DNA from: Chara braunii
Taxonomy: Eukaryota; Streptophyta; Charophyceae; Charales; Characeae
NCBI GenBank assembly: GCA_003427395.1
Contig: BFEA01000591.1
Coordinates: forward strand, 308,747-372,746
DNA length: 64,000 bases
Direction of reading: 5' to 3'
This document shows positions 11,403 through 22,855 of this stretch, in pieces. The notes under the pieces were generated by a model. The model was not told the origin of the DNA and did not search any database. It saw only the letters and a program-made list of their open reading frames with translations. How positions within the stretch are numbered: position 1 is the first letter of the stretch; each line of letters starts with the position of its first letter. The position numbers were made by a program, and so were the translations under genes.

Positions 11403-12320
11403 ATGTCGTGGGCACAAAAACACGCTAAAAAAACACAGTTTTTTCTTGGATGCCCAATTTCATGAAAATAGTAAAAAATGGCAATTTTAACGAAATGCCA
11501 GTTGGTCAGTAGGTTCCTACTGTTGAGAGAGAGTTGTATTGGACAGCTCAGTAGGTTCATACACTTTGTGCTGAAACACATTGATTCCAAGAATACATGT
11601 AGGCACCTACTTACCTCATTACTTTTGGTCATTTATTGGGTGTAACTCTATATTTATGGAAATTATGGTTTTGATTACGGCGTGTTACTTATAAAAGCGA
11701 AAAATATCTGCGTCTGTAAGCTAAGAGGATGTTGAGCAGGATACCGCCTACTACCCCTTGTCGCCCACATTTTGTGAACATAGACCTTTCTAGCCTTTGC
11801 ACCCCCCCCCTCCCCCTGTTAGCAAACCATCTCCCAACTTGTACTTCCGCTGCATTCCCTTCTTAAATTCGGTCCAACTCCCTTGGGCATCTATGACAAT
11901 CTTTTCGACTTCCGGACAGCACTCCCACCATACGTACTCAAATAGTTGTCAATGAGCAAATTTCTCATCTGACGTCAGCTGATTGAAGACTTGTTTCAGT
12001 AACTCTAACCAGTGGGACACCCGTTCTCCTTGGCGTCCACGACCTCGCTCTCGCAATCACATAGAATTCAGATACACTGGATTGATTAGCAGTCACTGCT
12101 CAATGCGGCTCGGGGGAGCAATGAGCTATCTCTAAGTAGCAGGCGCCAAGCTTGCCCAGTGAGGTACATGAGGTCAATGAGGATTGAACCGAAGACCTTC
12201 TGATATGCCTTACGAATTAGATTGACTGCACCTGGATCCTACATATATCCGTGGATGGCGTACTGGTGTTTTTTTATATTCTTCTATCAATTTACTTTTA
12301 TATACATATTGACATGCTTT
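11403..12320. other. Intergenic, no gene seen
   Basis: No coding sequence or clear repeat is visible apart from a C run at about 11800-11815. The open frames are short and unremarkable. Confidence 0.55.
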
Positions 12321-12515
12321 TACTTATTGATCTCATCCTCTCGCTACTAGTCTATGTATAGCAAGAGAGAACACCCATCTATCACATCCTCTCGCTAGTC
12401 TATGTATAGTAAGAGGGATTACTCATCTATCTCATCCTCTCGGTAGTCTATATATAGGAAGGGGGAACACCCATCTATCTCATCCTCTCGCTCGTCTATG
12501 TATAGTAAGGAGGAA
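12321..12515 (+). repeat. ~50-bp tandem repeat, about four copies
   Basis: Units of the form 'catcctctcgctagtctatg' plus 'tatagtaagagg', a few variable bases and 'catctat' recur about every 50 bases, with moderate divergence. The array lies 0.6-0.7 kb outside the left end of element A. Confidence 0.85.
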
Positions 12516-13068
12516 CACCAACGAGACCTGAAACTCTCTTGAGTCCTCACCCCTCGAGATAGGTTTACACCATAGCAACGACGCAAGCGCAAGACTTGTA
12601 TTAGCCCCTCATCATGATGATACTGGGTGACCAAACATTGTTGATGGAGGAAACTGATGATGCTACAACTCTTATGGTGGTATCTGGATTCAACCATCGG
12701 ACCGGTCTGTTTCTCAACAACTCTTGGGTGTAACAATTCTTGGATACTTGTTGGTGTGCCATTGGTTTTACACTCCCTGGCGGGGGGGCTAGGTCCCATG
12801 TTTGGACGTTTGTACGCAGCCAACTTGAAGCTGCACTTCACTCCATAAACTTTTATCGTGTCGTAAAACTTTCGTTTTCATGTGTGTTGTGCAGGCCAAT
12901 TTGGGGTTGCAGCAGGGTTTATCAGGGGACGAGCCGGAGAAAACGGGGTTGAAGATGTACAGTCGGTAGTCATGCACGGTGTTAGGTGGGTGACTGACAG
13001 CGGTTCTTACATGTTAGGCGGCATCAAGACGCCTTTCGAAAAAATATTTTTTTGTCGTTGCCCCACAT

Positions 13069-13100
13069 AACGGTGTTTTCGTTATAAGTGAAATTGTTTT
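13069..13100 (+). repeat. Element A left terminal inverted repeat
   Basis: This 32-base end matches the reverse complement of 31484-31514 with four substitutions and one single-base gap. The outermost bases are AACGG, directly preceded by ACAT. Confidence 0.85.
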
Positions 13101-13159
13101 CATGTTCACTTTTTTTTTTAATTGTAAAATGGCAGAACGAAATAAGGAAATTATAGACG

Positions 13160-13267
13160 AAATAACGACAAAGCAAAATAACGACAAAGCAAAATAACGA
13201 CAAAGCAAAATAACGACAAAGCAAAATAACAACAAATCGAAATAACGACAAAGCAAAATAAGGACGA
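13160..13267 (+). repeat. 16-bp tandem repeat in the subterminal left end of element A
   Basis: The unit AAATAACGACAAAGCA repeats about 6.5 times with one degenerate copy, starting 91 bases inside the left terminus. Subterminal arrays like this often bind the transposase in DNA transposons; that role is inferred here. I do not see the same array at the right end, so any such function would be asymmetric. Confidence 0.85.
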
Positions 13268-13521
13268 AACAATGTTCACAGCAATGCAAAGTTGAAGGAA
13301 CGACAAAACAATGAGGAAAAATTAATGTGACATTCATGCTCCCGTGTTGCCTATGCTCAAAATATAATACAATGTCAAGTTTTTACCTCAAATGTTTACA
13401 CTCAGTAAACATGTCAATCTCATCAACAAAATATTAACTACGGACTGTAGCTTTAGTCGCACCTCATTGACTTTCGTATCTCACCATGGACAAAATGTCA
13501 AATGCTATTTTAAGCCTCATA

Positions 13522-14264
13522 TCAGAAATGTTGGTTTGTGGGAAAGCAAATGGAGGGAAGTGACCTCTTGCAAGCAAAGATGCAAAACCTAACATAAAAA
13601 CACCAACTACAAGGATCCTCTTGAGCAGGAATCCCATCCACTGATGTATCAAAGGAGGATGTAGGTCCATCCACAAAATATCTTTCGCGAAGATTGTGCC
13701 GATGAAACTCCGCTTCGAAAAAATCTTCCAAACGTTCAAGGACTGAAACATAGTCAGCATAAGGGAGAGAGTCTATGAGGTGGAATTTACAGTTAGGACC
13801 GTCTATGCTGACATAAGCTAACGCCCAGCGATTTCCAAAATGAAGAGGGATAATCACTAAGTCATAATAAAAAAGATTTGTGTCTTTCACCCATTTCATC
13901 CCTTCGGAATATGCAGTTTCAAACCTCGAAGGACCTGACAATCGAGTGAAGAAAAAAGAATTGAAAAGGTACACAAAAGGAACCCTATCTCTTGTCACTT
14001 CTGTACATGCTGAATCAACCTTGATGTGATCATTGGTGATTTGGACGGCTAGCAGGTACAAATTGACGACTTTGTCATTTAGCCATTTCCCATCCTCGAC
14101 GACGACCATGATGTCTTCCTTTCCCACCTTCCAGCTTCCCTTGTAATCGACAATGTCGTATGCTTCATTGTCTTCGTTGCTGCCTGTAATCATGTCAAGA
14201 TACTCCTTTTCTTCTACGGTGAGGCGTTTTGTTGCTAAAGGAATCTGGAACGAAGGGTCATGCA
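13522..14264 (-). CDS. Ulp1-like (C48 family) cysteine protease domain exon
   Basis: The exon starts at 14264, just after a plant-like acceptor (ttgtatgcag), and ends at a stop at 13522. It encodes a SUMO-protease-like fold. WLNDKVVNLYL near 14080 matches the family's substrate-groove motif. IIPLHFGNRWALAYVSID near 13810-13850 supplies the catalytic His. HLIDSLP near 13770 supplies the Asp, and AQEDPCSWC near 13605-13630 supplies the Gln and the nucleophilic Cys in place of the usual DCG. All triad positions are therefore present. Ulp1 domains are common passengers of large eukaryotic DNA transposons. The exon is probably the 3' end of the large leftward gene rather than a gene of its own. 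It opens with AVHDP, also found at the junction near 18235. The frame has no internal stop. Confidence 0.75.
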
Positions 14265-14359
14265 CTGCATACAAACACACATATAAACAACAATGGAACG
14301 ACTAAGACTTTATACAAAAACGAACTTTTCATTATGTGATGTACGACGTAAACCCGAGT

Positions 14360-14652
14360 TCATGTTTTTGGTTGTCTATCTGTTTCGCTATCAGAGCTGC
14401 CATCCACAATAGATAAACTGCAACCTTCGCGATGCAATTTCTTCCCTTCCCTGAGGCTTATTCCAACAACTTTAAACATCCTTAGGGCAGCTGGCTTCAT
14501 AGATGGAAATGTCATGGGTGTAAGTCTTCTTCTCTCTTTTTTGGGCAATAACGACAAAGTCGATAAGGCTTGCAAGCCACGACGAATAATATTCTTCTCA
14601 CTCTGCCTTTGCGAACGTACGTGCGTCGTTTTCCACAGTTCTTTTCGTCGCC
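14360..14652 (-). CDS. Probable internal exon of the element-A leftward gene
   Basis: A strong acceptor (tgttgaacatgcag) precedes an open segment beginning GRRKELWKTTHVRSQRQSEKN, which is basic and contains LLPKKERRR. The segment continues to a stop at 14360, so the real exon must end at an unidentified donor before it. The next exon at 14264 needs a split codon at its start. I recognise no domain. It links the C-terminal region of the giant frame, with a possible donor near 14893 (CACCGAG/GTGAGC), to the Ulp1 exon. Confidence 0.45.
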
Positions 14653-14713
14653 CTGCATGTTCAACAATATAAAACGACAATGATTGACAAGACAAAACAT
14701 TATAAGTTTAAGT

Positions 14714-16867
14714 TCAATTTTCCACATAATTACAAATAAGAGATACACAATATTCTACTTCATTTCTTCTCATGACCGAGCGCACGGTTGCAAACTTAGG
14801 TAAAAAATTAGTTCCTATGAGATGAGTGCATGTACCCCCTAATCCGCATACAGTATTAGATATTCCCTTGGAGATAAGTACGTGCTCACCTCGGTGGCTC
14901 ACTAACACTTTGTCTTCAACACGATCTTCTATCGCACCATGCGATGGTGTAAAAGGAGATTCGTCGATAGATATCATGAGGTTAGCAGACTGTTGTGCTT
15001 CTAATTTTGCAACCATAAGTTCAGGTTGTACAAGCGTATGTTTCTCCCGTGTACTTAGTACTGTATGTCCTTCATCCTCTTCGATGGCCTGTACATTGGC
15101 AGTTTCGCTTGCACCTGCAGTCGCGCTTTCATTCTTCATGTCCAGAGAGACTTCATGTTCATCTTTCTCAGCTGGCATATCCAATGGCATCTCTAATTCT
15201 GCAAGTGCACNANTATTATCCACTTGCGCAGTAACACTCTCGCTCGCCAACACAGTGGTCGCCCAAACTTGGTCATCCGAAAGGACGTCCTCGACACATT
15301 TCGGCAGTTCTCCATGACTTACGCCCTTGACGCTTGCACCGCTGCTTCCTCCCAAATCCTGGCCACTTGCATCGCCTCTCAATCCCCTGCCATGTGCACT
15401 GCCGCTTGGTCTTATTCCCAGAGGCGAACCCGATCCCCTGCAATGTGCACAGCTGCTTGGTCCTAATCCCAGAGGCGAACCCGATACCTTGTCATGTGCA
15501 TCGCCGCTTGGTCCTGATACCTTTCCCTCTGTTGCTTGACGCCCTTGACACATTTCGTGTTTTTGCAGTTCACCATGACTTATTGGCTTTCCACTTGCAC
15601 CGACGCTCGGTCCCAGGCCCTTGCCACTTGCACCGCCCCGTGGTTCCGATCCCTTGCCATGTTCACCACCACTTGATCTTGTTCCCTTGCCAAGCGCACC
15701 GCCGCCTGATCCTGATCCCTTGCCACTCTCATCGCCGCTCGCTCCTTTCCTTTCCCCAACTTTGTCTTCAAGTTCCTCTTTGATACGCCAATTATATCCA
15801 AAAGCTGGACTTGCTTCTCGATCATAGAACTCTTCCAGATACTCAAGCCATCGAGATGTTTTGAACTCCTCAAAGATTTCTTCTGTCCTTACATCCAGTC
15901 TTGATTGAGAAACCTTCGGATTAAGTCGCAGTGGTCGCTTGCCAATCTCATTTTTGGCGTGTGTGACAAACTTGGATCGTGACATGCGTCCGTGGAGGCA
16001 AAATTGCAACTCCGCTTCTTCTTTTATAGCCATTACCCAGTTCCCTCTCGCCAATGCAGGTTGGAAGTGGTGGGGGTGCCATATAATGTGATGACCCCAT
16101 ACGTTGTCAGGCATCACCGTATAATTGTCCCGGCACACAATAGGTCCAGGAAGCCGTGCAATGTCCGGAGGGATGATGTCTTCAATCTCGTACTCCAAAG
16201 GCTCAGACGGAGGTGGTTGAGGAGTTTGAGAGCGTAGCAATTCCAAAACAGTAGCCGGGCTATGTGCAAGTGCTGACGGACTTGCCATAACCTCTGGGGA
16301 GAGAATTGCCTGCAGCCTCGGATCATCCCGAACTGCGCCGGAAGAGAGCGCTGTTGTGTTGCCCGCCATGTAACTTGTCCGTTGAAACTGGTCTGCTATA
16401 ACGGCCATACTCGAAGCCCCCCAAGAACCGGACGATGTGCCCGGCGCACCCATCTTCTGCGAAGCCGAGCTACAAGTTTTTTGCCTCTCATCTGGCAAAG
16501 CCACTTGCAAAGTACCATCTTCACTTTCTTCCTCTGAGTCCTCAACATCGAAGCCTTCCCCAAAAGAAGTTGCATAAGCTGCGATTGTAAGCGCCCCGAT
16601 TTGTTCGTCGAAGTACATCATCTCCAAACGGTCTAGAAATGCAACTTCCGTCTCCGTCGGTGCCTTATGATACACCCTCTGAAGTGATTCCATTTTTCGC
16701 CTTTTGACGACATATGCACGTTCCCCTCTGTTTTGTGGCTTATTCTCGAAAAGGAACTCCCAAATGTTGACGATGTTTTTGCCGACTTTGTAGACGAGAT
16801 CACGCTTTTCATCATGTCGAGGAGGCGGCTTAACAAATTTGGCGAGGTAAAGTCCACTCTTGACCAT
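14714..16867 (-). pseudogene. Element A large gene, C-terminal third of the giant frame
   Basis: This is the last part of the 2050-codon frame that begins at 20863. It follows the TAG at 16892-16894 without any frame change. The conserved-looking N-terminal half includes SGLYLAKFVKPPPRHDEKRD, WEFLFENKPQNRGERAYVV, VMPDNVWGHHIIWHPHHFQP and NWVMAIKEEAELQFCLHGR. It resembles a structured domain that I cannot name. A long Gly/Ser-rich tail with degenerate SGASGKG-type repeats follows (15300-15760). Two undetermined bases at 15211 and 15213 give unknown residues. Coding sequence probably stops at a splice donor near 14893, and the remaining codons to 14714 would be intronic. Confidence 0.6.
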
Positions 16868-18265
16868 CTTGGTAACGAATTGAACGAGAAACTAGGACTT
16901 CATACCCTCCCCTTCCAGAACAATGCAATGACGGTGACTCTTTAACAACTCCCAAATCAACGCCGCATGACCTTTTCCCAAAAAAACAACCGCCTCATCC
17001 GCAGGATAAGAATGCTCCAATGTCTCCACCATCGCATTTGGCTCCCTTTCCATTCCTTCGTACACCAATTTCTCTTTTGGCTCCATACCTGTCATTTTCA
17101 ATTTCGTGGGCATGAAGTTCTTCTCCACGACATCAACCAACATTTTTGGCCTTCTCTCTCTGCGCACAAGTGTTGATAAGTCACCCGCCTGCTCGCCAGA
17201 TGATCGATCTGCAGCTGGAGTGCTTGTTGGAATGTCTTCAAGCAAGGGAATAGTGTTGCGGTGATAATCCTCATCGTTGGAGTACATGATGACAACCATT
17301 CTGTCTGTGTCCTCCAAAAGCAAGTTCGCAACCTTATATAAATGCTTCGCCTTCGTTTGTAGCTGACGAGTTCACTTTAGAATAGACAAGTGAATGTCAA
17401 TCTCCCAACTTGTAACTCGCTTGAAAAATGTATACTCGCAAGATCGTGGAACGAAGCACAATAATGTCCATTAATCACCAACCAGTTTTCCCATGAACTT
17501 TCGCAGACAATCAAAGACTTCTTCAGTCCACACCCCTATCTGGGTTGGGTGACATAAATCCAGCACGGCCGTGTGGCAACTCAGATGTTTGACGACTCTA
17601 TATATTTCCTTGGAATCCATCTCATCTGAAATATCGCTTGGTTCCCGTTGGAATGGGACGAAAACAGAGGTCACGTTCTGTCTTTTGAAATGTATATATT
17701 GCGCCGAGCCCGACATTCTTATGCTTTCCGAACCCCTGGTTTCTAATCTGCGGAGCAGCTTGTTGACAAACTGCACGAACTCTTTGGGGCACTTCGCAGC
17801 ACGTGACGCTGTTTTCTTGAAGCCCTCTTCTCCTTTTTTCTCCTCTCCTCCAAGTGTAGCCGGGAACGTTCGCACCCAACTCATCTCTTTGAAATGGCGA
17901 CGCTGGTCGATCCACCTCTCGGACGTCAATCCTTCATCAAAGTACTTATCAAACAAATCGAAAAGGTTGTTGAAGAATGGTTCCGTCCACTCTAACGACT
18001 TTCTATGAGGGTCAGAAATGAAGACGAAGTAGTGAAACATCCTCAACTTTGCTCTTTCAATCTTCACAATTTCCACATATGTTTCCGTTGAATGTTTCCC
18101 GGCACGTTGAGCAGCTCCACTTTGCTTAGGAGTCAGTATTACACTGCCTGTGAGAATGTCTCGCAACAGTTGCAGCCGCTCACGCCTTCCAAACGCTGAA
18201 AAAGGCTTCCACGCTCTGATATCCGGATCGTGCACAGCCACGAGGTAACCAGGTCCTTTGGTACC
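16868..18265 (-). pseudogene. Element A large gene, middle region: possible degenerate DNA methyltransferase domain
   Basis: This continues the same frame after the TAG at 18266-18268, starting GTKGPGYLVAVHDPD. It is interrupted by TAA (17471-17473), TGA (17372-17374) and TAG (16892-16894), yet contains no frameshift. Two segments resemble class I amino-methyltransferase motifs in the permuted order of N6/N4 enzymes. AVLDLCHPTQIGVW (17539-17580) sits where the DPPY catalytic loop would be and is followed by WTLLCFVP. DEAVVFLGKGHAALIWELL then RHCIVLEGE (16905-16995) resembles the FxGxG AdoMet-binding motif. The catalytic tetrad is not intact, so activity is doubtful. The family link is my inference from motifs only. 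Confidence 0.5.
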
Positions 18266-20863
18266 CTAAACCCAGTGAACCGGATACCTAACTCCACCTT
18301 TCAACTCAAATCCGGGTCCAGCCCTCGGTGCCTTCCCTGATTCACCTTGTTTGGTAGCAGGCTTCACAACATCTCTCCCCGACAATTGTCCAGCTTCCCA
18401 AGCGGTGTACACTTGTTTCACCTTTTCGAAAACGTCATCTGTCGCCCTTGCCAACAACATGTAGGACCCGAGGGCGTCAGACCACTGGCTGCTCCATTGA
18501 GTAGTAAGGGACATGTCAATCAAATTACGAATCCCAGTCAAACGAAGAGCCTCTCCTGCAAACTTTCTATACTCTGCATTTTTCACTTCTGCCGCTAAGC
18601 CGCTCTTAGCTTCAGGACAGTTCGACTCGTGCCACAACTTCCGTATGTTTTGGACGACCACGTTCTGGTGCGGTGGGGTATTCCATTTGTCATTGGAGTT
18701 CTGGAAAGTGCTCAGCGTGTCGTAATTGTCCACGCTCTTATCTGGATAATAAACAGGCCTCGCAGTCCAGCGATCCAATCGGAGCTCTTGTGCGATGTCA
18801 GGGCGTTCAACAAAACACCTTCTTGTCGCCGCCACGTTATGCTGACCGCTGAGAGGGTAGTAGTAGTACTTGTTCACAGATTCGAGGTCGAAATCATCGG
18901 GCAGCACCCTCCTTGCTCTCACAATCCTCCCTGAAGCGTGAGTATGCAATGTATCACGGAGGGCAACCAACAAAAGGACAGGCTTCTCATACAACGTACA
19001 GACATTCACACTGGCAGCTCCAGTCATTCTCTCTCTCATAGCAGCCTCACCCGATGCAATCATTGCGTCATAAATGTCGTCAACCGTCTGCTGCACAAGA
19101 TAGCGTTGAATGTATCTGAATTCCCCGTCGGGGATATCCTGAATTCTGTCGAACTGGACAGAAATGAATTCCATGTCTGGACATTGGTTCCCACGCTCGT
19201 CCAACTCAAGGAAAAAGCCTTTGCTAAGAACATCAGAAGAAGTCACTGATGGCACATTTCGCAAACTTGGCGGCCTAGTAACTGTCTTGCCTTTGGCCTC
19301 TTCATCCGATTGTGGTTGTTCCGCTGGAAAAACAGAAGTCTTTTCCATAACACCACCTTTTGCCTTTCTTTTCTTTGGCTGCTGCTTTTTCTTCGTGGCT
19401 GCCTCAGTCTCCCGCGTTCGCTGGACCTCCTCATCCACGGGCATTATTTTCAATCGTCTTTTTTCACCCTCTTCTTGCCTACTCCGTTTACTATGCATAA
19501 GATTTTTCCTCTCCTGCCTGTGCTTTCTCTTTTGCTCAGCGAGCCCTGCAGCATCTGTATGCCCAGCCACAGCCACTGTCGCGTGCACATCCCCTTCACA
19601 TCCTTCGTAGCTTCTCCCATATCCTCCTGCCGGACCAACCTCCCCACCCGATGCGCTCACAGTGTGCTCACTGTCTTCATCCTGTCCAACCACTTTACTT
19701 GTCTCTCCTTGATGCCTTGTCATGCCGCCGACACCCGCAGCATACTGTTCCTGTCCTCCTGCTAGTTCCGAATATTCCTCGCTGTTCTCTTCATCATCAT
19801 CTTCAAAATACTCATGGACTTCCTCTGCGCGGCCCGACACAGTGTAGTCATAGCGCTGCTGGCCCACCAAGGGGAGATGTCCCTTGGTGGCCACATCATA
19901 GCGCGATCGGATGCCCAAGGCAACTGGTGCTTTGGTCGTCGTTGGCTTGGTCTTCATAGGGGCTGACGGTACGACCAGTCCGCGGCACAGACCCTTCTCT
20001 CCTATCTGCCCAGCTTTCGGACCAAGCGGCGTATCGCGGATCGTGATCGAAGGCCCTGTCTCCACGATTTTCAAAAGCACGCATTTAGGCTCTGATATGC
20101 GGTCCTCTGGATGCACAACCGGCTCTCTGCCCGCGATCACATTACTGTCCAAAAACCCGAGGACGTCAACGAGGTTAGGCAACTTCACTTTCAATGTCCC
20201 TGGTGGGTTGAACACATCAACCAACGACTTTCCAAGCCCCGCGTGTTTGGCCCATCGAAGAGCGACTTGTTTAATGTTTGGTATTCTTTCCCCTCTTCCA
20301 TTCAGGACTATCGTCAACTCGAAAGTTGCAAACGGCACATTTTGCCTAGTCCACCTCACCAGGCCGCCAACCGGCACAATATTTTCTTTGATGACCACGT
20401 ATAGAACAAGGCCACTCGATGGTTGTCCGGTCTCCCCCACCAAGTCCAGCATCCAGAACTTGTCCTTGTGGTCAATCACGGGGACATCGTCTCGCCGACC
20501 CGCGGCAGTCGTTTCACCAGACGGTGTACGTTTGCCAGACGATTTACGTTCTCCAGACGGTTTGCGTCCGGTCATAACCTCCACTGCAGATCTCCCCTGA
20601 TGTGGACCAGGCACACGTTCCTGACCCGCAGGCCCGCTAGTCATCAACACAGCCTTATCCGGTCCAGAGCCCCGAACACGAGTCGACGGAGTGCCCGTGG
20701 AAGGTGCACCCCTCGAAATCGGGGTGCGTTGCCGCTTAGACCCCGGTGCCTCCAAACTCCCCACCCCAGCGGTCGGCGTCCCCTTCGATTTTTTCGGAGA
20801 TTGTTCCATGCTCCCAGAATTCTTACTTGCTCGTCTTTTACTTGCCTTCCCCTCTCCTTCCAT
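18266..20863 (-). pseudogene. Element A large gene, N-terminal region with ParB-like motif
   Basis: This begins at ATG 20863 (MEGEGKASKRRASKNSGSM) and is open for 865 codons to TAG at 18266-18268, after which the same frame continues. It starts with a Lys/Ser/Pro-rich, probably nuclear, disordered N-terminus. Next comes a conserved module, DKFWMLDLVGETG to VLGFLDSNVIAGREP (20070-20470), shared with the fragment at 10234. A charged linker with basic clusters (KKKQQPKKRKAKGG) follows. Last is a region with VNKYYYYPLSGQHNVAATRRC (18809-18870). The SGQHNxAA core resembles the ParB/sulfiredoxin-fold motif G-x-HR-xxA. ParB-like domains often precede DNA methyltransferases in phage proteins, which suits the region downstream. 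Function in the element is unknown. Confidence 0.6.
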
Positions 20864-21015
20864 GTTTTGTAGCGCTGCCTAATCTGAAAGCAACACAGCA
20901 CATCACCGCGAAGCAAAAAATCAGAAGGCCGCACAACGTTGGCATGGCACGAGGAGCAGAAAGGTTTCAGATAGTGATAAGGCAGCATCTCCTTCGTGAC
21001 GAGGCAGCCGCGATC
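20864..21015. other. 5' flank of the element-A leftward gene
   Basis: About 150 bases separate the leftward start codon from the first inverted-repeat array. No TATA-like sequence is obvious. Confidence 0.4.
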
Positions 21016-21640
21016 GTGTTCAACTCGATCGTGATCGTGCCCGTGGTCAACACGATCTCGTTCGGCGCAAGCATGACAGGCCAGCTCGATCGTGTTCGAC
21101 TCGATCGTGAGTCCAGGCTTATCACGTTCGACTTGATCGCGTTCGACTCGCGCGATCATGATCGACTTGATCGCGTTCGACTCGATCATGTTCGACTCGA
21201 TCGTGAGTCCAGGCTTATCGTAGTCGACTCTATCGTGTTCGACTCGATCATCATCGACTCGATCGTGTTCGACTCGATCGTGTTCGACTCGATCGTTTTT
21301 CGAGTCGATCGTGAGTCCAGACGATCGTGTTCGACTCGATCAAGTTCGACTCGATCGTGCTCGACTCGATCGTGTTCGAGTCGATCGTGAGCCCAGGCGA
21401 TCGTGTTCGACTCGATGGTGAGTCAAGGCGATCGTCTTCGAGCCGATCGTGTCGACTCGAACGTGAGTCCAGGCGATCGTGAGTCCAGACGATCGTGTTG
21501 GATCCGATCGTGAGCCCAGGCGATCATGTTCGACTCGATCGTGTTCGACTCGATCGTGTTTGACTCGATCGTGTTCGACTCGATCGAGATCGACTCGATG
21601 GAGGTCGATTCGATTGAGTTCGACTCAAACGTGGGGGGTC
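21016..21640. repeat. Inverted-repeat array 1 of element A (TCGTGTTCGACTCGA type)
   Basis: Dozens of short degenerate units of the form GATCGTGTTCGACTCGATCG fill this stretch, with an occasional 'tgagtccagg' spacer. Most units are self-complementary around TTCGA or TCGA, so each can form a small hairpin. Open frames across it are repeat artefacts. It lies upstream of the leftward large gene. Confidence 0.9.
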
Positions 21641-22168
21641 AGCGCGACAGTTCGACATGACCGGGCTGGCAAACAGAACACGGGAGCGGCGTAGCTAAAA
21701 GTCACATCAAACAAAGCAGACGGATCGAAAGCCGGCATCGACAATTTCACATAAAACCCATTGCTTTCATAACACACACAGTCTCAGTCCACACTGTTGC
21801 TGAATGACCCACATTTCTCACACTGTTCATCTTTCGCTGAATAGGAAGCGGCGTCACCAACAAGGCACACCAATCAAGGCACATCAATTGGAAGCCTACA
21901 TACATCATCAATTAGAGGCATTCAATTGGCAAGGCAATCAACCGGCACCCGCAACGAGCGACTAACAGTACGCTCCACCGATCACTAAACACACGCATGC
22001 ACACACATAAGAGAGAAAGACAGAGAGAGGTTAAACCGGCATCGACAAGCTCACATCAAACTCAATGCTCGCACGCATACACAGTCTCAGGTGTCACTTT
22101 TGCTGAACAGCTGAATAGCTGACATGTCCTACACTGTTCATCTCCCATGACCTCCCCCTCGACCTCGC
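21641..22168. other. No gene seen, between array 1 and the hypothetical ORF
   Basis: This is unique-looking sequence with a short repeated 'tcacatcaaac' and 'cacacacagtctcag' at about 21702-21790 and 22045-22090. These look like parts of a diverged ~320-bp duplication. I see no coding sequence. Confidence 0.5.
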
Positions 22169-22855
22169 CTATCCTTTCGCGCCAAAACCGTACACTGCGT
22201 TCAGGGATGAACCGTACGTCAGGAGCTGTGGACTGCACAGGGTTGCAGTGGAGGAGAAGCAAGACACGTATTGTGCACAGAGGAAACCACATGATCTCGC
22301 TAAAGTGCGACCGATGGCGTCTCTAATGACCTTCACGTACTCCTCGACCTCCTCCCAATGCCGGGGTGTATCGACCTGCCCCGCCAGTTTCACGTCAAAC
22401 CTACCGTTCCTCCAACCATGAGTTAACATAATCGAGTCCCCGTCAACGATGAGCTCGTTCTTGGACACGCAAATACTGGCTTCCGCTGAAGTCTTACTTC
22501 TATTTCTTACCGAAACACAACGAACCCTTGCGAAAGAGAAACGATAGAGATCAACATGTACACAGAAGTACGACACACTCCCCGTCAAGTTGTCCTGGAA
22601 AGGAAGAGGATATTCCTCTAGAAACTGGTTCTGTTTCGCGCAGTCGAGCAACTCCATCTTCATCGATGGTCCCCACAAGCGCGGTGGATACGACACGTTG
22701 TGCGCAGTCAACGACAAAGACAGGTCTCGGGTATGAAATGCCGCAGACAACACCGGCGTGTGTTTCGTCACGAGGATGTGGTCGAGAAAGATGAATGTCC
22801 CCCATTCCTGGCTGGATGCTAGTCGATAATCAGATGCCCAAGGGCAGTCTTTCAT
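22169..22855 (-). CDS. Hypothetical protein inside element A
   Basis: This 228-codon minus-strand frame begins MKDCPWASDYRLASSQEW and ends at 22169. Composition looks protein-like in the middle (GSVSYFCVHVDLYRFSFARV, SKNELIVDGDSIMLTHGW, HWEEVEEYVKVIRDAIGR). Unlike the flanking arrays it is not repetitive. I recognise no family. It sits between hairpin arrays 1 and 2 and shares the leftward orientation of the large gene. It could be a cargo gene, an exon of the large gene or a captured host fragment. No splice sites or promoter are clear enough to decide. Confidence 0.35.
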   Translation of the reverse strand: MKDCPWASDYRLASSQEWGTFIFLDHILVTKHTPVLSAAFHTRDLSLSLTAHNVSYPPRLWGPSMKMELLDCAKQNQFLEEYPLPFQDNLTGSVSYFCVHVDLYRFSFARVRCVSVRNRSKTSAEASICVSKNELIVDGDSIMLTHGWRNGRFDVKLAGQVDTPRHWEEVEEYVKVIRDAIGRTLARSCGFLCAQYVSCFSSTATLCSPQLLTYGSSLNAVYGFGAKG

